A DNA stretch of 64,000 bases, taken from Methanobacterium sp. GTDB taxonomy: Archaea; Methanobacteriota; Methanobacteria; Methanobacteriales; Methanobacteriaceae. This document shows, piece by piece, positions 7,686 through 15,985 of the stretch. The stretch lies in assembly GCA_016222945.1 (NCBI GenBank), contig JACRPY010000002.1, positions 62,001 to 126,000 of the forward strand, in the 5' to 3' direction. The notes under the pieces are model-generated. The model made no database searches, was not told the DNA's origin, and was given only the letters and a program-made list of their open reading frames with translations. Position numbers and translations under genes: made by a program. Positions within the stretch are counted from its first letter, which is position 1, and each line of letters begins with the position of its first letter.

Positions 7686-9047
7686 TTATCCCATAATCTC
7701 TTTTATATCCTCTTTTGGGTCTCCTATTGGTTTAATATCATAATTTTCAACCAATACATTCAAAATGTCATCATTAACCCATGCAGGGATAATTGGACCA
7801 AGATAAATTCCTTTTATGTCTAATGCGAGTAGGCTCCAGAGTATTGCAGCAGCTTTCTGTTCCATCCAGCTTAAAACAAATGTCAGAGGGAGATCATTTA
7901 TTGGAAGGCCGAATAGATCTGAAAGTGCAGCTACTATGTCAATACCCACTATAGCATCGTTACATTGACCTAAATCTATTATTCTTGGGATTCCTTCAAT
8001 GTCACCAAGATCCATATCATTAAATCTGTATTTACCACAAGCTAAAGTCAATACTACTGTGTCTTCAGGTAAATTCTTCACAAACTCCGTGTAATAACCT
8101 GTTTTAGGTAGTGGCGAGTCGCATCCACCAACTAAGAAAAATCTTTTTATTTTTCCAGATTCTACAAGTTCTTTTATCTTTGGTGCAAGTGAAAGAATTG
8201 TTGAAGCGCCGAATCCGGTTGTAAATACTTTTTCTCCTGGTTCTTCTTCAAGTTCAGGCAGCGATTTTGCCTTCTCAATTAGTGGAGTAAAATCATAGTT
8301 TTCAATGTGTTGCACGCCAGGTAATTGAGCAACACCTGAAGTGAACATTCTTTCTTTATAATCTTCTTTTGGAGTTAATACACAGTTTGAAGTTCCTAAA
8401 ATTGCAACAGGATATTTTGAAAATGTTGTTCTTTGATCAAACCATGGGCCTCCAAGCTGCCCTACAAGATGGTCGAATTTTTTAAATTCAGGGTATCCGT
8501 GTGCTGGGAGAAGTTCTGAATGAGTGTAAACATTTATTCCAGTCCCTTCAGTCTGTTTAAGTAGTTCATATAATGATTTTAGGCTGTGCCCTGTAGCTAA
8601 AATAGCATGGCCTTTTTTAGTCCCAGTAGTTACTTCTGTTGGTTCTGGTTCGCCGTATTTTTCTATATGGGCTTTCTTTAGAAGTTGCATTGTTTTTATG
8701 TTCATTTTACCGGCTTCAAGTGCCAGTTTTACAAATTCTCCTGCATCCTGGTTAACATTGGTTAGTGTAGAGTAGAATCCTTTTTCTAAAAATCCATCTA
8801 CTTCTGGATCTGTATATCCTAATTCTCTTGCATGGTAAAGGTAGGCTGATATCCCTTTAATTGCAAATAAAAGGTTGTCTTGAAGTCTTGCAACAGTAGG
8901 TTCCTTTCCACATACTCCCCTTACAGTACAGCCTGTTCCTCTTGCTGTTTGTGAGCATTGGTAGCAGAACATGTCTAATTTTTCCTTTTGTGGTGTAGGA
9001 TTTCCACTTCCTTCAGAATTTGATTTATTTTTACCAAATATTTTCAT
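7686..9047 (-). CDS. hcp: Hybrid cluster protein / hydroxylamine reductase
   Basis: About 453 residues from the ATG at 9047, chosen because GGGAGGAG lies 5 nt upstream; a longer reading frame to 9107 would run through the operator. The N-terminal cluster ligands are CxxC-x8-C-x5-C starting MFCYQC. Later come the hybrid-cluster regions VAILGTSNCVLTP, LVGGCDSPLPKTGYYTEF, VLTLACGKYRFND and LGQCNDA. Family knowledge: Hcp reduces hydroxylamine or NO and acts in nitrosative and oxidative stress. It is monocistronic, divergent from an HTH-V4R regulator at 9249, with a shared-type operator (9070-9105) over its predicted start site. Confidence 0.92.
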   Translation of the reverse strand: MKIFGKNKSNSEGSGNPTPQKEKLDMFCYQCSQTARGTGCTVRGVCGKEPTVARLQDNLLFAIKGISAYLYHARELGYTDPEVDGFLEKGFYSTLTNVNQDAGEFVKLALEAGKMNIKTMQLLKKAHIEKYGEPEPTEVTTGTKKGHAILATGHSLKSLYELLKQTEGTGINVYTHSELLPAHGYPEFKKFDHLVGQLGGPWFDQRTTFSKYPVAILGTSNCVLTPKEDYKERMFTSGVAQLPGVQHIENYDFTPLIEKAKSLPELEEEPGEKVFTTGFGASTILSLAPKIKELVESGKIKRFFLVGGCDSPLPKTGYYTEFVKNLPEDTVVLTLACGKYRFNDMDLGDIEGIPRIIDLGQCNDAIVGIDIVAALSDLFGLPINDLPLTFVLSWMEQKAAAILWSLLALDIKGIYLGPIIPAWVNDDILNVLVENYDIKPIGDPKEDIKEIMG

Positions 9048-9069
9048 AAAACTCCTCCCATTTTTTAAC

Positions 9070-9105
9070 GTTCGCTCATATACGAATGTTTTATTATTTA
9101 CGAAC
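9070..9105 (-). promoter_or_regulatory. 36-bp operator-like element at the hcp promoter
   Basis: GTTCG at the left edge, CGAATGT at positions 14-20 and ACGAAC at the right edge lie in exactly the same register as in the two elements before fprA. The outer GTTCG/CGAAC form an inverted repeat, and ACGAAY recurs 18 bp apart. A TATA box (ACTTATAAAT, about 9111-9121 on the minus strand) puts the hcp start site inside the element, which suggests repression. Confidence 0.65.
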
Positions 9106-9134
9106 ATTAGTATTTATAAGTTACGGTGATCATA

Positions 9135-9152
9135 GTTCTATACTATAAGAAC
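9135..9152. promoter_or_regulatory. Short inverted repeat between hcp and the V4R regulator
   Basis: GTTCT-N8-AGAAC, with AT-rich centre (TATACTAT). It lies 30 bp from the hcp operator and about 100 bp before the regulator gene. It could be a second operator or an autoregulatory site; the evidence is only symmetry and position. Confidence 0.35.
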
Positions 9153-9248
9153 GATCTTAAAGTTCATATACAAGCTAAAAAATTTTGATTATTATAACAA
9201 TAAAAACTTAAAACAGCTTGAAATTAAAAATAAGAATGTGGAATTCAG

Positions 9249-10022
9249 ATGAATGGTGTGGATAAAGAAAAATCTCCTGATAATATGCAAATTGAATTGT
9301 TTGCTACTTCAAAAGGTGTTCAAACAATAAATAGTCCTGTAAAATCTAAAATATTATCAATGCTTAGAAAATGCGAACTAAGCTTTGATCAAATAGTGAG
9401 TATGTCTGGTAAAGCTAAATCCACTGTTTCTGTACATCTTAAAAAGCTTGTAAAAGATGGAATAATAGATTCCCGACCAGATCCTACTGATGCACGGAAA
9501 AAAATATTTTTTATTAATGCAGAATATCTAGGTGGAGTATCCAGAGAAGCACAGATTGGTGATGATATAGAAAATTATGTGTCCAGTTATGTTTTAAGTG
9601 ATGGAGATCCCTTTGAATTTTTCAGATTAATGTTTAAAACAATAAGAGTAGGTCTCATAAGTCAGGGAGTAAATATTGATCCAATATTACATGAAGCAGG
9701 TATTAAAGTAGGTAAGGCACTTTATGAAAGAGTATATAGCTCTGATATTAATAAATTCCTTCAAAACATTGCCCAATTTTGGGAAACCCACTATTTAGGA
9801 AGTGTTGAAGTAAAAAGTATGGAACCTCTTACAATTAGTGTTTCTGAATGTTATGAATGCAGGCATCTTCCATACTTAGGACATCCTGCCTGCGCATTTG
9901 ATGCAGGGATACTAAAAGCTTTATTTTCCAGTTATTATAATGATCAACGCACTGTTGATGAAACTAAATGTTATGCTATGGGCGATAAATACTGCTGTTT
10001 TGTTATTGAAAAAAAGGAATAA
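9249..10022 (+). CDS. HTH transcriptional regulator with C-terminal V4R sensor domain
   Basis: 257 residues. Residues ~15-95 are an ArsR/MarR-like winged helix (VKSKILSMLRK, KAKSTVSVHLKKLVKDGII, the basic wing RPDPTDARKKIFFI). Residues ~115-255 form a V4R (4-vinyl-reductase-type small-molecule-binding) domain with CYECRHLPYLGHPACAFDAG and CYAMGDKYCCFVIEK, whose cysteines could bind a ligand, metal or cluster. Both genes of this type here lie divergent to redox enzymes (hcp, fprA), so sensing of NO, O2 or a redox metabolite is plausible but unproven. Its paralogue at 11919 is about half identical. Confidence 0.8.
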   Translation: MNGVDKEKSPDNMQIELFATSKGVQTINSPVKSKILSMLRKCELSFDQIVSMSGKAKSTVSVHLKKLVKDGIIDSRPDPTDARKKIFFINAEYLGGVSREAQIGDDIENYVSSYVLSDGDPFEFFRLMFKTIRVGLISQGVNIDPILHEAGIKVGKALYERVYSSDINKFLQNIAQFWETHYLGSVEVKSMEPLTISVSECYECRHLPYLGHPACAFDAGILKALFSSYYNDQRTVDETKCYAMGDKYCCFVIEKKE

Positions 10023-10076
10023 ATTTAATTTAAAAAGGGAAAAGAGAGTAGGAGGAGTAGTTAGCGACTACATTAC

Positions 10077-10493
10077 TTAAAAGTATCTCTCTAAAATCCC
10101 CTGTAACATTCTTGCATGTCTTGCTTCGTCCCTGGAGCTTTCATCAAAGAAATCATGAGCAGGGTCAATATCACATTCTTTTGCTTTCTTTGCAGCAGCT
10201 TTCTTTTCATTGTTAGCCATTGTTTCCCCTTCAATCATCATTTCCAGGTTTTCTTTAAGTGTTGGTTTTATAACTTCGTTCATTTCCGCAAAATGGGATG
10301 CGTGTTCCGCTTCTTCCCATGCGATAGTCTTCAATACTTCAGCTACTTCTGGTAATCCTTCTCTTTGAGCCAATCTAGCCATAGCCAGATACATACCTAC
10401 TTCCTGGCATTCACCATTGAAGTTGGCCTGTACAGCTTTCTCTAATTCAGTTCCTTTACATACTCCAATTTCATGTTCGTTTATTAATTCCAT
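10077..10493 (-). CDS. rbr: Rubrerythrin-type diiron protein lacking a rubredoxin domain
   Basis: 138 residues. Diiron ligands appear as two E-x2-H-type helices, NGECQEVGMYLAMARLA...WEEAEHASHF and MANNEKKAAAKKAK...DEARHARML. The C-terminal rubredoxin domain of classical rubrerythrin is absent, so an external electron donor is needed; the rubredoxin fusion at 7005 is one candidate. Family knowledge: it reduces hydrogen peroxide. It follows fprA by 44 bp with an AGGAGG site and no promoter element of its own, so an fprA-rbr operon is likely. Confidence 0.88.
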   Translation of the reverse strand: MELINEHEIGVCKGTELEKAVQANFNGECQEVGMYLAMARLAQREGLPEVAEVLKTIAWEEAEHASHFAEMNEVIKPTLKENLEMMIEGETMANNEKKAAAKKAKECDIDPAHDFFDESSRDEARHARMLQGILERYF

Positions 10494-10537
10494 ATTTTTA
10501 CCTCCTTAAATATCTTTATCTTAAATTTCAATTAATT

Positions 10538-11761
10538 TTAAATGTTTTTTACGTCTTGAGCCAGCTTTTTACCTGTTTGGAAGCATTTATCCAGTTCATC
10601 TTGGTTAGGTACGTATAATATTTCATATTCTTCTTTTACATTGAATCCGCACTCTTTAAGGTCTCTGGCCAGTGTTGCTGGTGCTCCACCTTGTCCTCCC
10701 ATAGACCCAAATGTCACTGCAAGTTTTTCAAACCCAGTTCGGTTGAATTTTAATCCTCTAAGGTAGTAAATCAGGTCTCCTACGCTAGGGAACGGCTCAT
10801 CGTATATGGTAGGTGCTCCCAAGGCGATAGCTTTACTATCTAATATGTCCTTTACAATCTCACTTCGCTCGTCTTCATGGAGGTAGTACATTTTAACATC
10901 GACTCCCTCGCTCATTATACCTTCTGCTAGGGCATGTGCCATTTTCTGAGTAGAGTAATGCATGGTATCATATACGATTGTGATCTTGTCCTGGCAGTTT
11001 CCACTGGCCCAGTCACTATAGGCACCAATAACCTTCATGGGATCCGTCCAGATTTGACCATGAGCAGGAGCAATCATTTTGATTTTCTCCAATAGTCCAA
11101 GGTCAATTACTTCCTGGAACTTTTTTAAGACCAGTTTTGATAAAGGAGTCACTAAATTAGCATAGAATTTTTTGGTAGCATCCATCAAAACGTATTCTGG
11201 TATTTCATGATCATATCGTTGCGGGAAACATAGGTGCTGACCAAATGCATCGTTTGGGAATAAAATTCCGTCTTCTGCAAGCAGGGTAAACATGCTGTCT
11301 GGCCAGTGCAGCAAAAATGCTTCCAAGAATGCCAGGGTTTTTCCTCCAAGTTCCAAAGCTTCTCCAGTGCCCACAGTGATAAATTCTGCTCTTTCCAATG
11401 CGGGAAAATGCTTTAAAAGACCCTCAACAGCTATTTCCGTGCAATAAATAGGCGCTTGTGGGAATTTTTTATGTAATTCTACCAAGAGCCCACTATGGTC
11501 CTTTTCAACGTGGTTTTGTACAATCACATCAATATTTACATCCTTGCCTTCCTGGGCAAAAGCATCTTCCACACGGGCCATTAACTCTGGAAAGTTTCCA
11601 TGGTATGCATTATCCACTAATGCTACCTTTTCATTTCCAAATACCAGGTATGCATTGTAACTAGTGCCATTTAAGGTGTATCCATGGTAAGTTCGAATAT
11701 CCCAGTCTAATACTCCTACCCAATACACCCCATCAGTAATTTTACTTGCTTCTGCTTTCAT
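10538..11761 (-). CDS. fprA: F420H2 oxidase (diiron flavoprotein A)
   Basis: 407 residues. Residues 1-250 are a metallo-beta-lactamase domain with the diiron motif NHVEKDHSG at 83-91 and later ligands (LHWPDS, APAHGQIW). Residues ~260-400 are flavodoxin-like (TIVYDTMHYSTQKMA for FMN phosphate, GAPTIYDEPFP, FGSMGGQGGAP). Family knowledge: methanogen FprA reduces O2 to water with two F420H2; relatives reduce NO. It is first in a probable operon with rbr and divergent from an HTH-V4R gene. A TATA box (around 11822-11836, minus) places its start site within the operator copy at 11784-11819. Confidence 0.93.
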   Translation of the reverse strand: MKAEASKITDGVYWVGVLDWDIRTYHGYTLNGTSYNAYLVFGNEKVALVDNAYHGNFPELMARVEDAFAQEGKDVNIDVIVQNHVEKDHSGLLVELHKKFPQAPIYCTEIAVEGLLKHFPALERAEFITVGTGEALELGGKTLAFLEAFLLHWPDSMFTLLAEDGILFPNDAFGQHLCFPQRYDHEIPEYVLMDATKKFYANLVTPLSKLVLKKFQEVIDLGLLEKIKMIAPAHGQIWTDPMKVIGAYSDWASGNCQDKITIVYDTMHYSTQKMAHALAEGIMSEGVDVKMYYLHEDERSEIVKDILDSKAIALGAPTIYDEPFPSVGDLIYYLRGLKFNRTGFEKLAVTFGSMGGQGGAPATLARDLKECGFNVKEEYEILYVPNQDELDKCFQTGKKLAQDVKNI

Positions 11762-11783
11762 AATTTTTACCTCACTAAATATT

Positions 11784-11819
11784 GTTTGGTTTCATCCGAA
11801 TGTATGGTTATATCCGAAC
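11784..11819 (-). promoter_or_regulatory. 36-bp operator-like element, copy 1, at fprA promoter
   Basis: GTTTGG at one edge, CGAATGT at positions 14-20 and TATATCCGAAC at the other. It overlaps the predicted fprA transcription start and is followed by CTAATTATATATAA, which is the fprA TATA box on the minus strand. The same 36-bp frame recurs 57 bp away and before hcp. Confidence 0.65.
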
Positions 11820-11840
11820 TAATTATATATAAATCTTTCT

Positions 11841-11876
11841 GTTTGGAATAAACCGAATGTACTTATATATCCGAAC
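11841..11876 (+). promoter_or_regulatory. 36-bp operator-like element, copy 2, upstream of V4R regulator
   Basis: Second copy in direct orientation, 57 bp from copy 1, with identical CGAATGT and TATATCCGAAC blocks followed by CTAATTATAT. It lies just upstream of the TATA box (around 11878-11891) of the regulator gene at 11919 and upstream of the fprA TATA box, so one protein could control both divergent genes. The pair looks like a tandem duplication of operator plus TATA box. Confidence 0.65.
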
Positions 11877-11918
11877 TAATTATATTATATAAAGGCAAAA
11901 TGTAATTGAGGTTTAAAA

Positions 11919-12683
11919 GTGGCAAAAAAGGGTAAAAAAAATATAAAAAACTCCAATATAGAATTATTCTCCACTAAAGAGGGTATAAACATTATAAAAA
12001 GCCCTATGAAAGCAGAAATTGTGTCAATTTTAAATGAAAATGAAATGAATTTCGATAAAATTGTAGAACACACCGGCAAATCAAAATCTACAATTTCAGA
12101 GCATCTTCAAGCATTGACAGATGAAGGAATAATAGGAGAAAAGCCTGATAAAGAAGATCGCAGAAAAAAAATATTCTACATAAAATCAAGACATTTAGGT
12201 GGCGTATCCACTAAAAAAGAACTGGAAGAAACTGCGCCAGACATAAAATTTACCATTACAGATTATAAAAATCCTTTTGAATTTTACCGCCTATTATTTA
12301 GAACAATTAGAGTAGCACTTTTAAAGGAAGGAATAAATATAGACCCATTACTGCACGATGCAGGTATTAACATTGGAGAAACATTTTACAAAGAACTTCA
12401 AGCTGAAGAAATAGACAAATTCATAGGAAATATAGGCGAATTCTGGGAAAACAATAAATTAGGCCGAATAGAAGTTAAAAACAAAGAACCCTTGATTTTA
12501 AATGCTTATGACTGCTTTGAATGTGAAGACCTTCCACAAATTGGTAGATCTGCATGTGCATTTGATTCAGGAGTGCTTGAAGCCATATTCTCACAATATT
12601 TCGGCCACAAAGTTAATGTTGAAGAAGTTAAATGCTATGCCAAAGGTGACGATTACTGCTCCTTTGTAATAAAAGAAAAATAA
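11919..12683 (+). CDS. HTH transcriptional regulator with C-terminal V4R sensor domain
   Basis: 254 residues from a GTG preceded by TTGAGGT. A very basic N-terminus (AKKGKKNIKN) is followed by a winged helix (MKAEIVSIL, GKSKSTISEHLQALTDEGII, PDKEDRRKKIFYI) and a V4R domain with CFECEDLPQIGRSACAFDSG and CYAKGDDYCSFVI. It is colinear with the regulator at 9249, including all Cys positions in the sensor, and is probably a duplicate that took over the fprA promoter. It may autoregulate through the operator at 11841-11876. The ligand is unknown. Confidence 0.8.
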   Translation: MAKKGKKNIKNSNIELFSTKEGINIIKSPMKAEIVSILNENEMNFDKIVEHTGKSKSTISEHLQALTDEGIIGEKPDKEDRRKKIFYIKSRHLGGVSTKKELEETAPDIKFTITDYKNPFEFYRLLFRTIRVALLKEGINIDPLLHDAGINIGETFYKELQAEEIDKFIGNIGEFWENNKLGRIEVKNKEPLILNAYDCFECEDLPQIGRSACAFDSGVLEAIFSQYFGHKVNVEEVKCYAKGDDYCSFVIKEK

Positions 12684-12760
12684 AAAAATTAAATTATTTT
12701 TACAGATTTAAAGCCATTAATTACTAAAATTAAGTAAATATAACCATTAAAATCAGTACA

Positions 12761-13462
12761 TTATTTTTCTGCATTAAATTTCACTATTGTAGTTGAAAGA
12801 TATTTTTTATTCTTAGAAAATCCATTAAAGACTACTTCATCATCCATACTACAATTTTGAACAGATACAACTTTTTTATCCCGTTTATCCTTATTTAAAG
12901 TATTTTCTAATAAATCAGAATGTCTTGAAGTTTTCATTATAACAAATGTATCTCCATGCTCCAATATTTGCTCTAATCTCTCATCTACTTTAGGCACAAT
13001 TACAATAATCTCATCTTTTTCTGCCAATGGGAGTTTAGCGCTTGCTGCACAGCCTGTAAATGAAGTAATCCCTGGAATGATAGATACTTCATAGCCTCTT
13101 TCCTTTATAATTTTAAACACATAGGAAAATGTGCTGAAAACAGTAGGATCTCCAAGAGTTATAAACGCAACATCCAAACCCACATCCAATTTTTCAATTA
13201 TGCTCTCTGCAGCATCGTTCCAATACATTTGAAGCTCATATTTATCCTCTATCATAGGAAAAAGTGGTTCTAAAGTTTCATAATTAGTACTTCGATTATC
13301 TAAAACATTTTGAACGATTGAAAACGCCAAACTGGGCTTTGATTCCGCTGATTTAGGTGCGCATATTACATCAACTTCATTTAACATGTTGACTGCCTTT
13401 ACTGTTAAAAGATCAGGATCTCCGGGTCCCACACCAATACCAATAAATTTACCTTTTTTCAT
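12761..13462 (-). CDS. cbiL: Cobalt-factor II C20-methyltransferase
   Basis: 233 residues of the corrin SAM-methyltransferase fold. GIGVGPGDPDLLTVKAV is the N-terminal signature, ICAPKSAESKPSLAF the CbiL/CobI-specific segment, FITLGDPTVFSTFSYVF the central loop and IPGITSFTGCAASAKLPL the SAM/substrate region. Family knowledge: it methylates C20 of cobalt-factor II in anaerobic B12 synthesis, needed for methanogenic corrinoid methyltransferases. It is not clustered with other cbi genes; cbiH, cbiG and cbiB are scattered from 43 to 51 kb. An AGGTAAA site precedes the ATG. Confidence 0.88.
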   Translation of the reverse strand: MKKGKFIGIGVGPGDPDLLTVKAVNMLNEVDVICAPKSAESKPSLAFSIVQNVLDNRSTNYETLEPLFPMIEDKYELQMYWNDAAESIIEKLDVGLDVAFITLGDPTVFSTFSYVFKIIKERGYEVSIIPGITSFTGCAASAKLPLAEKDEIIVIVPKVDERLEQILEHGDTFVIMKTSRHSDLLENTLNKDKRDKKVVSVQNCSMDDEVVFNGFSKNKKYLSTTIVKFNAEK

Positions 13463-13555
13463 GAATTTACCTCAAATATACTAGTTATATCCTTTAATTT
13501 GAATTTAAAAACTTAATTAAGATTAATTAATATGTTTAGCCTTTTGAATAAAAAA

Positions 13556-13680
13556 GTTTTGTAAGCCCTCAAATGCGTGGCTTTTGGGGCACAAAACGAA
13601 GTTTTGTAAGCCCTCAAATGCGTGGCTTTTGGGGCACAAAACGAAGTTTTGTAAGCCCTCAAATGCGTGGCTTTTGGGGC
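13556..13680. repeat. 45-bp tandem repeat array of alternating hairpins (2.8 copies)
   Basis: Copies at 13556-13600, 13601-13645 and 13646-13680 (last truncated) are identical base for base where they overlap. Each unit holds two inverted repeats: GCCCTCAAA...TTTTGGGGC (for example 13565-13590) and ACAAAAC-GAA-GTTTTGT (13591-13607, 13636-13652). There are no unique spacers. The array lies between divergent cbiL and the helicase gene. Confidence 0.9.
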
Positions 13681-13701
13681 GTTAAAATTGTAAATTTTAA
13701 C
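13681..13701. repeat. Perfect inverted repeat at the end of the hairpin array
   Basis: GTTAAAATT-GTA-AATTTTAAC, a 9-bp stem with 3-nt loop, abuts the last tandem unit. It may be the end of a transcribed structured element or a terminator. Confidence 0.7.
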
Positions 13702-13763
13702 AACACTCGAAATTCTATGAATTTTTGAGCAGTTTATCTATTTATAGCATTATCAAAATATAA

Positions 13764-15527
13764 ATGATTATGGATAATAGCTTTTTTTGCAGTGAATGTA
13801 AAATGATAAAACAACGTTGCATCTGCTCAACAACTAACGCGAAGAATAACAAAGCCGTCGGAATTTCAAAAAATAATATTTCAAAGCTTAAAAATGAAAA
13901 TCCCCGTGTTTCAAACTCTATAATTGAAAATTTTCCCTTTAAAGAACCCCGAGAAGGGCAGCTGGAAATAATCTCAAAAATTAAAGATGCTATTGATGAT
14001 GGATTTAAATATATATTACTTGAAGCTGGAACAGGTACAGGTAAATCAGCCATAGCTACAACACTTTCAAAGATTTATGAACCGGCTTACATCCTTACCA
14101 TGACAAAACAGCTGCAATCACAGTATGCAAACGAATTCAACTACTCCTTAGTAAAAGGAAGAGGAAATTTTTCATGTAAATCAGCTGATTTAGAAGCAAA
14201 CTGTGATACAGGAATATGCCAAACAACCCCTCAATCCCGGAAATTTTCATGCGAATTCGGAGTTACAAAAAAAGAAGCTGATCAAACCCATTTCGCGTTT
14301 GAAGATGGTGGAGGATCTCCCTATTTCTTTAAATCACCAGATAGATGTAACTACTGGGATCAAAAAGCAAATGCAGTTAACAGCAACATAACACTGATGA
14401 ACTATGACTATGCCATCCTTGAACTGAATTATGTGCAACATTTTGCAAAAAGAAACCTAATGGTTCTTGATGAAGCCCATAATATCGAAAATAAATTGAT
14501 GCATAGATTAGAAGTTAATTTATACAACCAGCAGCTTGAAAAAGACATTAAAAAGACCATACCTCCCCAAATGTTACAGTACGAAGACCCTGAAGAATGG
14601 ATAATCTTCATTGAAATTCTCTACAACGCCTATAAAGACATTAAAACCAAAAATCTACCTAAAAACAAGGCAGATAGAATATTTAGCACTCGTTTTAGGC
14701 TGGGAGAGCTTTTAAAGAATTTGGAAGAGCAATCAGAAAACTGGGTTGTGGATCCCACGCCTGGAGGCGTATCATTTAAACCATTGAAGATTGATACATA
14801 TGCAAATGATATGCTGTTTAAACATGCTGATATTTGCCTTTTTATGAGTGCAACAGTCTTAGACCACCGTTTATTCTGTAAATGGCTGGGAATAGACTAT
14901 GATGCAACATATTCCATTAAAGTTAAAAGTAATTTCCCTGCTTCAAGAAGACCAGTTTACATTAAACCTGTGGGAAACATGTCAAAGCGTTCCATTAAAT
15001 TCACCGCCCCCAAGACACTCCCAATCCTACAAAAGATAATTGACCACCATAAACGTGAAAAAGGACTTATACACACCCACAACTACAAATGTCAAAAGTA
15101 TATAATGGGTAATTTAAAAAATCAACGTTTAATGGCCCATACTCCAATTAACAGAGAATTAAAATTAATGCAATTTGAAAAAACAAATGAGCCTAAAGTA
15201 CTTGTAAGCCCATCCATGAGTGAAGGAGTGGATTTACCCTATGAAAAATGCCAATTTCAGGTAATTTACAAAATACCATTCCCCTATCTTGGAGACAAAC
15301 AAATAAACAAAAGAAAAGCAAAAGATCCCAAATGGTATGCCTATAAAACAATAATGACATTGATACAGGCTTATGGTCGGGGAATGCGGGCTGAAGATGA
15401 TTTCTGTGCCACATATATCCTAGATAAAAATGTGAAAATGTTATTTAACAGCCCTCTTTACAAATCACTTCTTCCACGTGGATTTAAAGAAGCTATAGCT
15501 ATTGAAGAAGATTGGCTGGTGGATTAA
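13764..15527 (+). CDS. XPD/Rad3/DinG-like Fe-S ATP-dependent DNA helicase
   Basis: 587 residues. An N-terminal CSEC/CIC cluster (residues 9-21) could be a small zinc finger. The PREGQ Q-motif at ~62 is followed by Walker A EAGTGTGKSA at 87-96, four or more cysteines between ~137 and ~195 (the Fe-S region), Walker B VLDEAHN at ~235, FMSATVLDHRL in motif III/IV and QAYGRGMRAEDDF (motif VI). Family knowledge: superfamily 2, 5'-3' unwinding of DNA in repair. There is no Shine-Dalgarno near ATG 13764 or 13770, so the mRNA may be leaderless. It stands alone beyond the hairpin array. Confidence 0.85.
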   Translation: MIMDNSFFCSECKMIKQRCICSTTNAKNNKAVGISKNNISKLKNENPRVSNSIIENFPFKEPREGQLEIISKIKDAIDDGFKYILLEAGTGTGKSAIATTLSKIYEPAYILTMTKQLQSQYANEFNYSLVKGRGNFSCKSADLEANCDTGICQTTPQSRKFSCEFGVTKKEADQTHFAFEDGGGSPYFFKSPDRCNYWDQKANAVNSNITLMNYDYAILELNYVQHFAKRNLMVLDEAHNIENKLMHRLEVNLYNQQLEKDIKKTIPPQMLQYEDPEEWIIFIEILYNAYKDIKTKNLPKNKADRIFSTRFRLGELLKNLEEQSENWVVDPTPGGVSFKPLKIDTYANDMLFKHADICLFMSATVLDHRLFCKWLGIDYDATYSIKVKSNFPASRRPVYIKPVGNMSKRSIKFTAPKTLPILQKIIDHHKREKGLIHTHNYKCQKYIMGNLKNQRLMAHTPINRELKLMQFEKTNEPKVLVSPSMSEGVDLPYEKCQFQVIYKIPFPYLGDKQINKRKAKDPKWYAYKTIMTLIQAYGRGMRAEDDFCATYILDKNVKMLFNSPLYKSLLPRGFKEAIAIEEDWLVD

Positions 15528-15545
15528 AAATAAAAAAAAAATTTT

Positions 15546-15899
15546 TTATCGGTTAAAAAGCTTAAACATACCATCTAAAACTTTACCTACAATTTTACCC
15601 GAAATTCCATAGTCTTGATCCACATCTATACCCTTTTTTTCGGCTAATTGCATAACGTATTCATTGGATTCCTGATGCGATGTTAAGGTTACCCTTTCAT
15701 ATAATGCAATAGCAAATAACACTCCCAAGCCGCCACCCCTAATGTTTTCTACTAAAACATCATCTAATCCTTCAAGATCGTCTTTTAATTCTGTATAATT
15801 AAACATACAATTAGCACAGAAGTACTGACCCTGTCTCTCTATTAAAAGGCCATTCTTCTCACATTGGGGGCATTTAATGTAAATTGTAGATTTTTCCAT
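15546..15899 (-). CDS. Hypothetical protein with N-terminal zinc ribbon
   Basis: 117 residues. KCPQCEKNG at ~9 and YFCANCMFNY at ~27 form a zinc ribbon. The remainder is soluble, with a Gly-rich LVENIRGGGLGVLFAIALYERV helix and a conserved-looking C-terminus (GISGKIVGKVLDGMFKLF). No named family was recognised. The ATG has no ribosome site; transcription may start close to it. Convergent with the helicase gene, 18 bp between stops. Confidence 0.65.
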   Translation of the reverse strand: MEKSTIYIKCPQCEKNGLLIERQGQYFCANCMFNYTELKDDLEGLDDVLVENIRGGGLGVLFAIALYERVTLTSHQESNEYVMQLAEKKGIDVDQDYGISGKIVGKVLDGMFKLFNR

Positions 15900-15985
15900 T
15901 AATATAATATTATTAGATTCTCATTTAAATAATTAGATGAAATTAAAAAAATGAATTTAAAATGTATAATGAATTAGAATTAATA

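Noticed and set aside
9048..9107. Longer hcp start at 9107
   Set aside because: It would translate through the operator and lacks a ribosome site; GGGAGGAG points to the ATG at 9047.
13556..13680. CRISPR-like direct repeats
   Set aside because: The repeats are strictly tandem with no unique spacers and there are no cas genes nearby.
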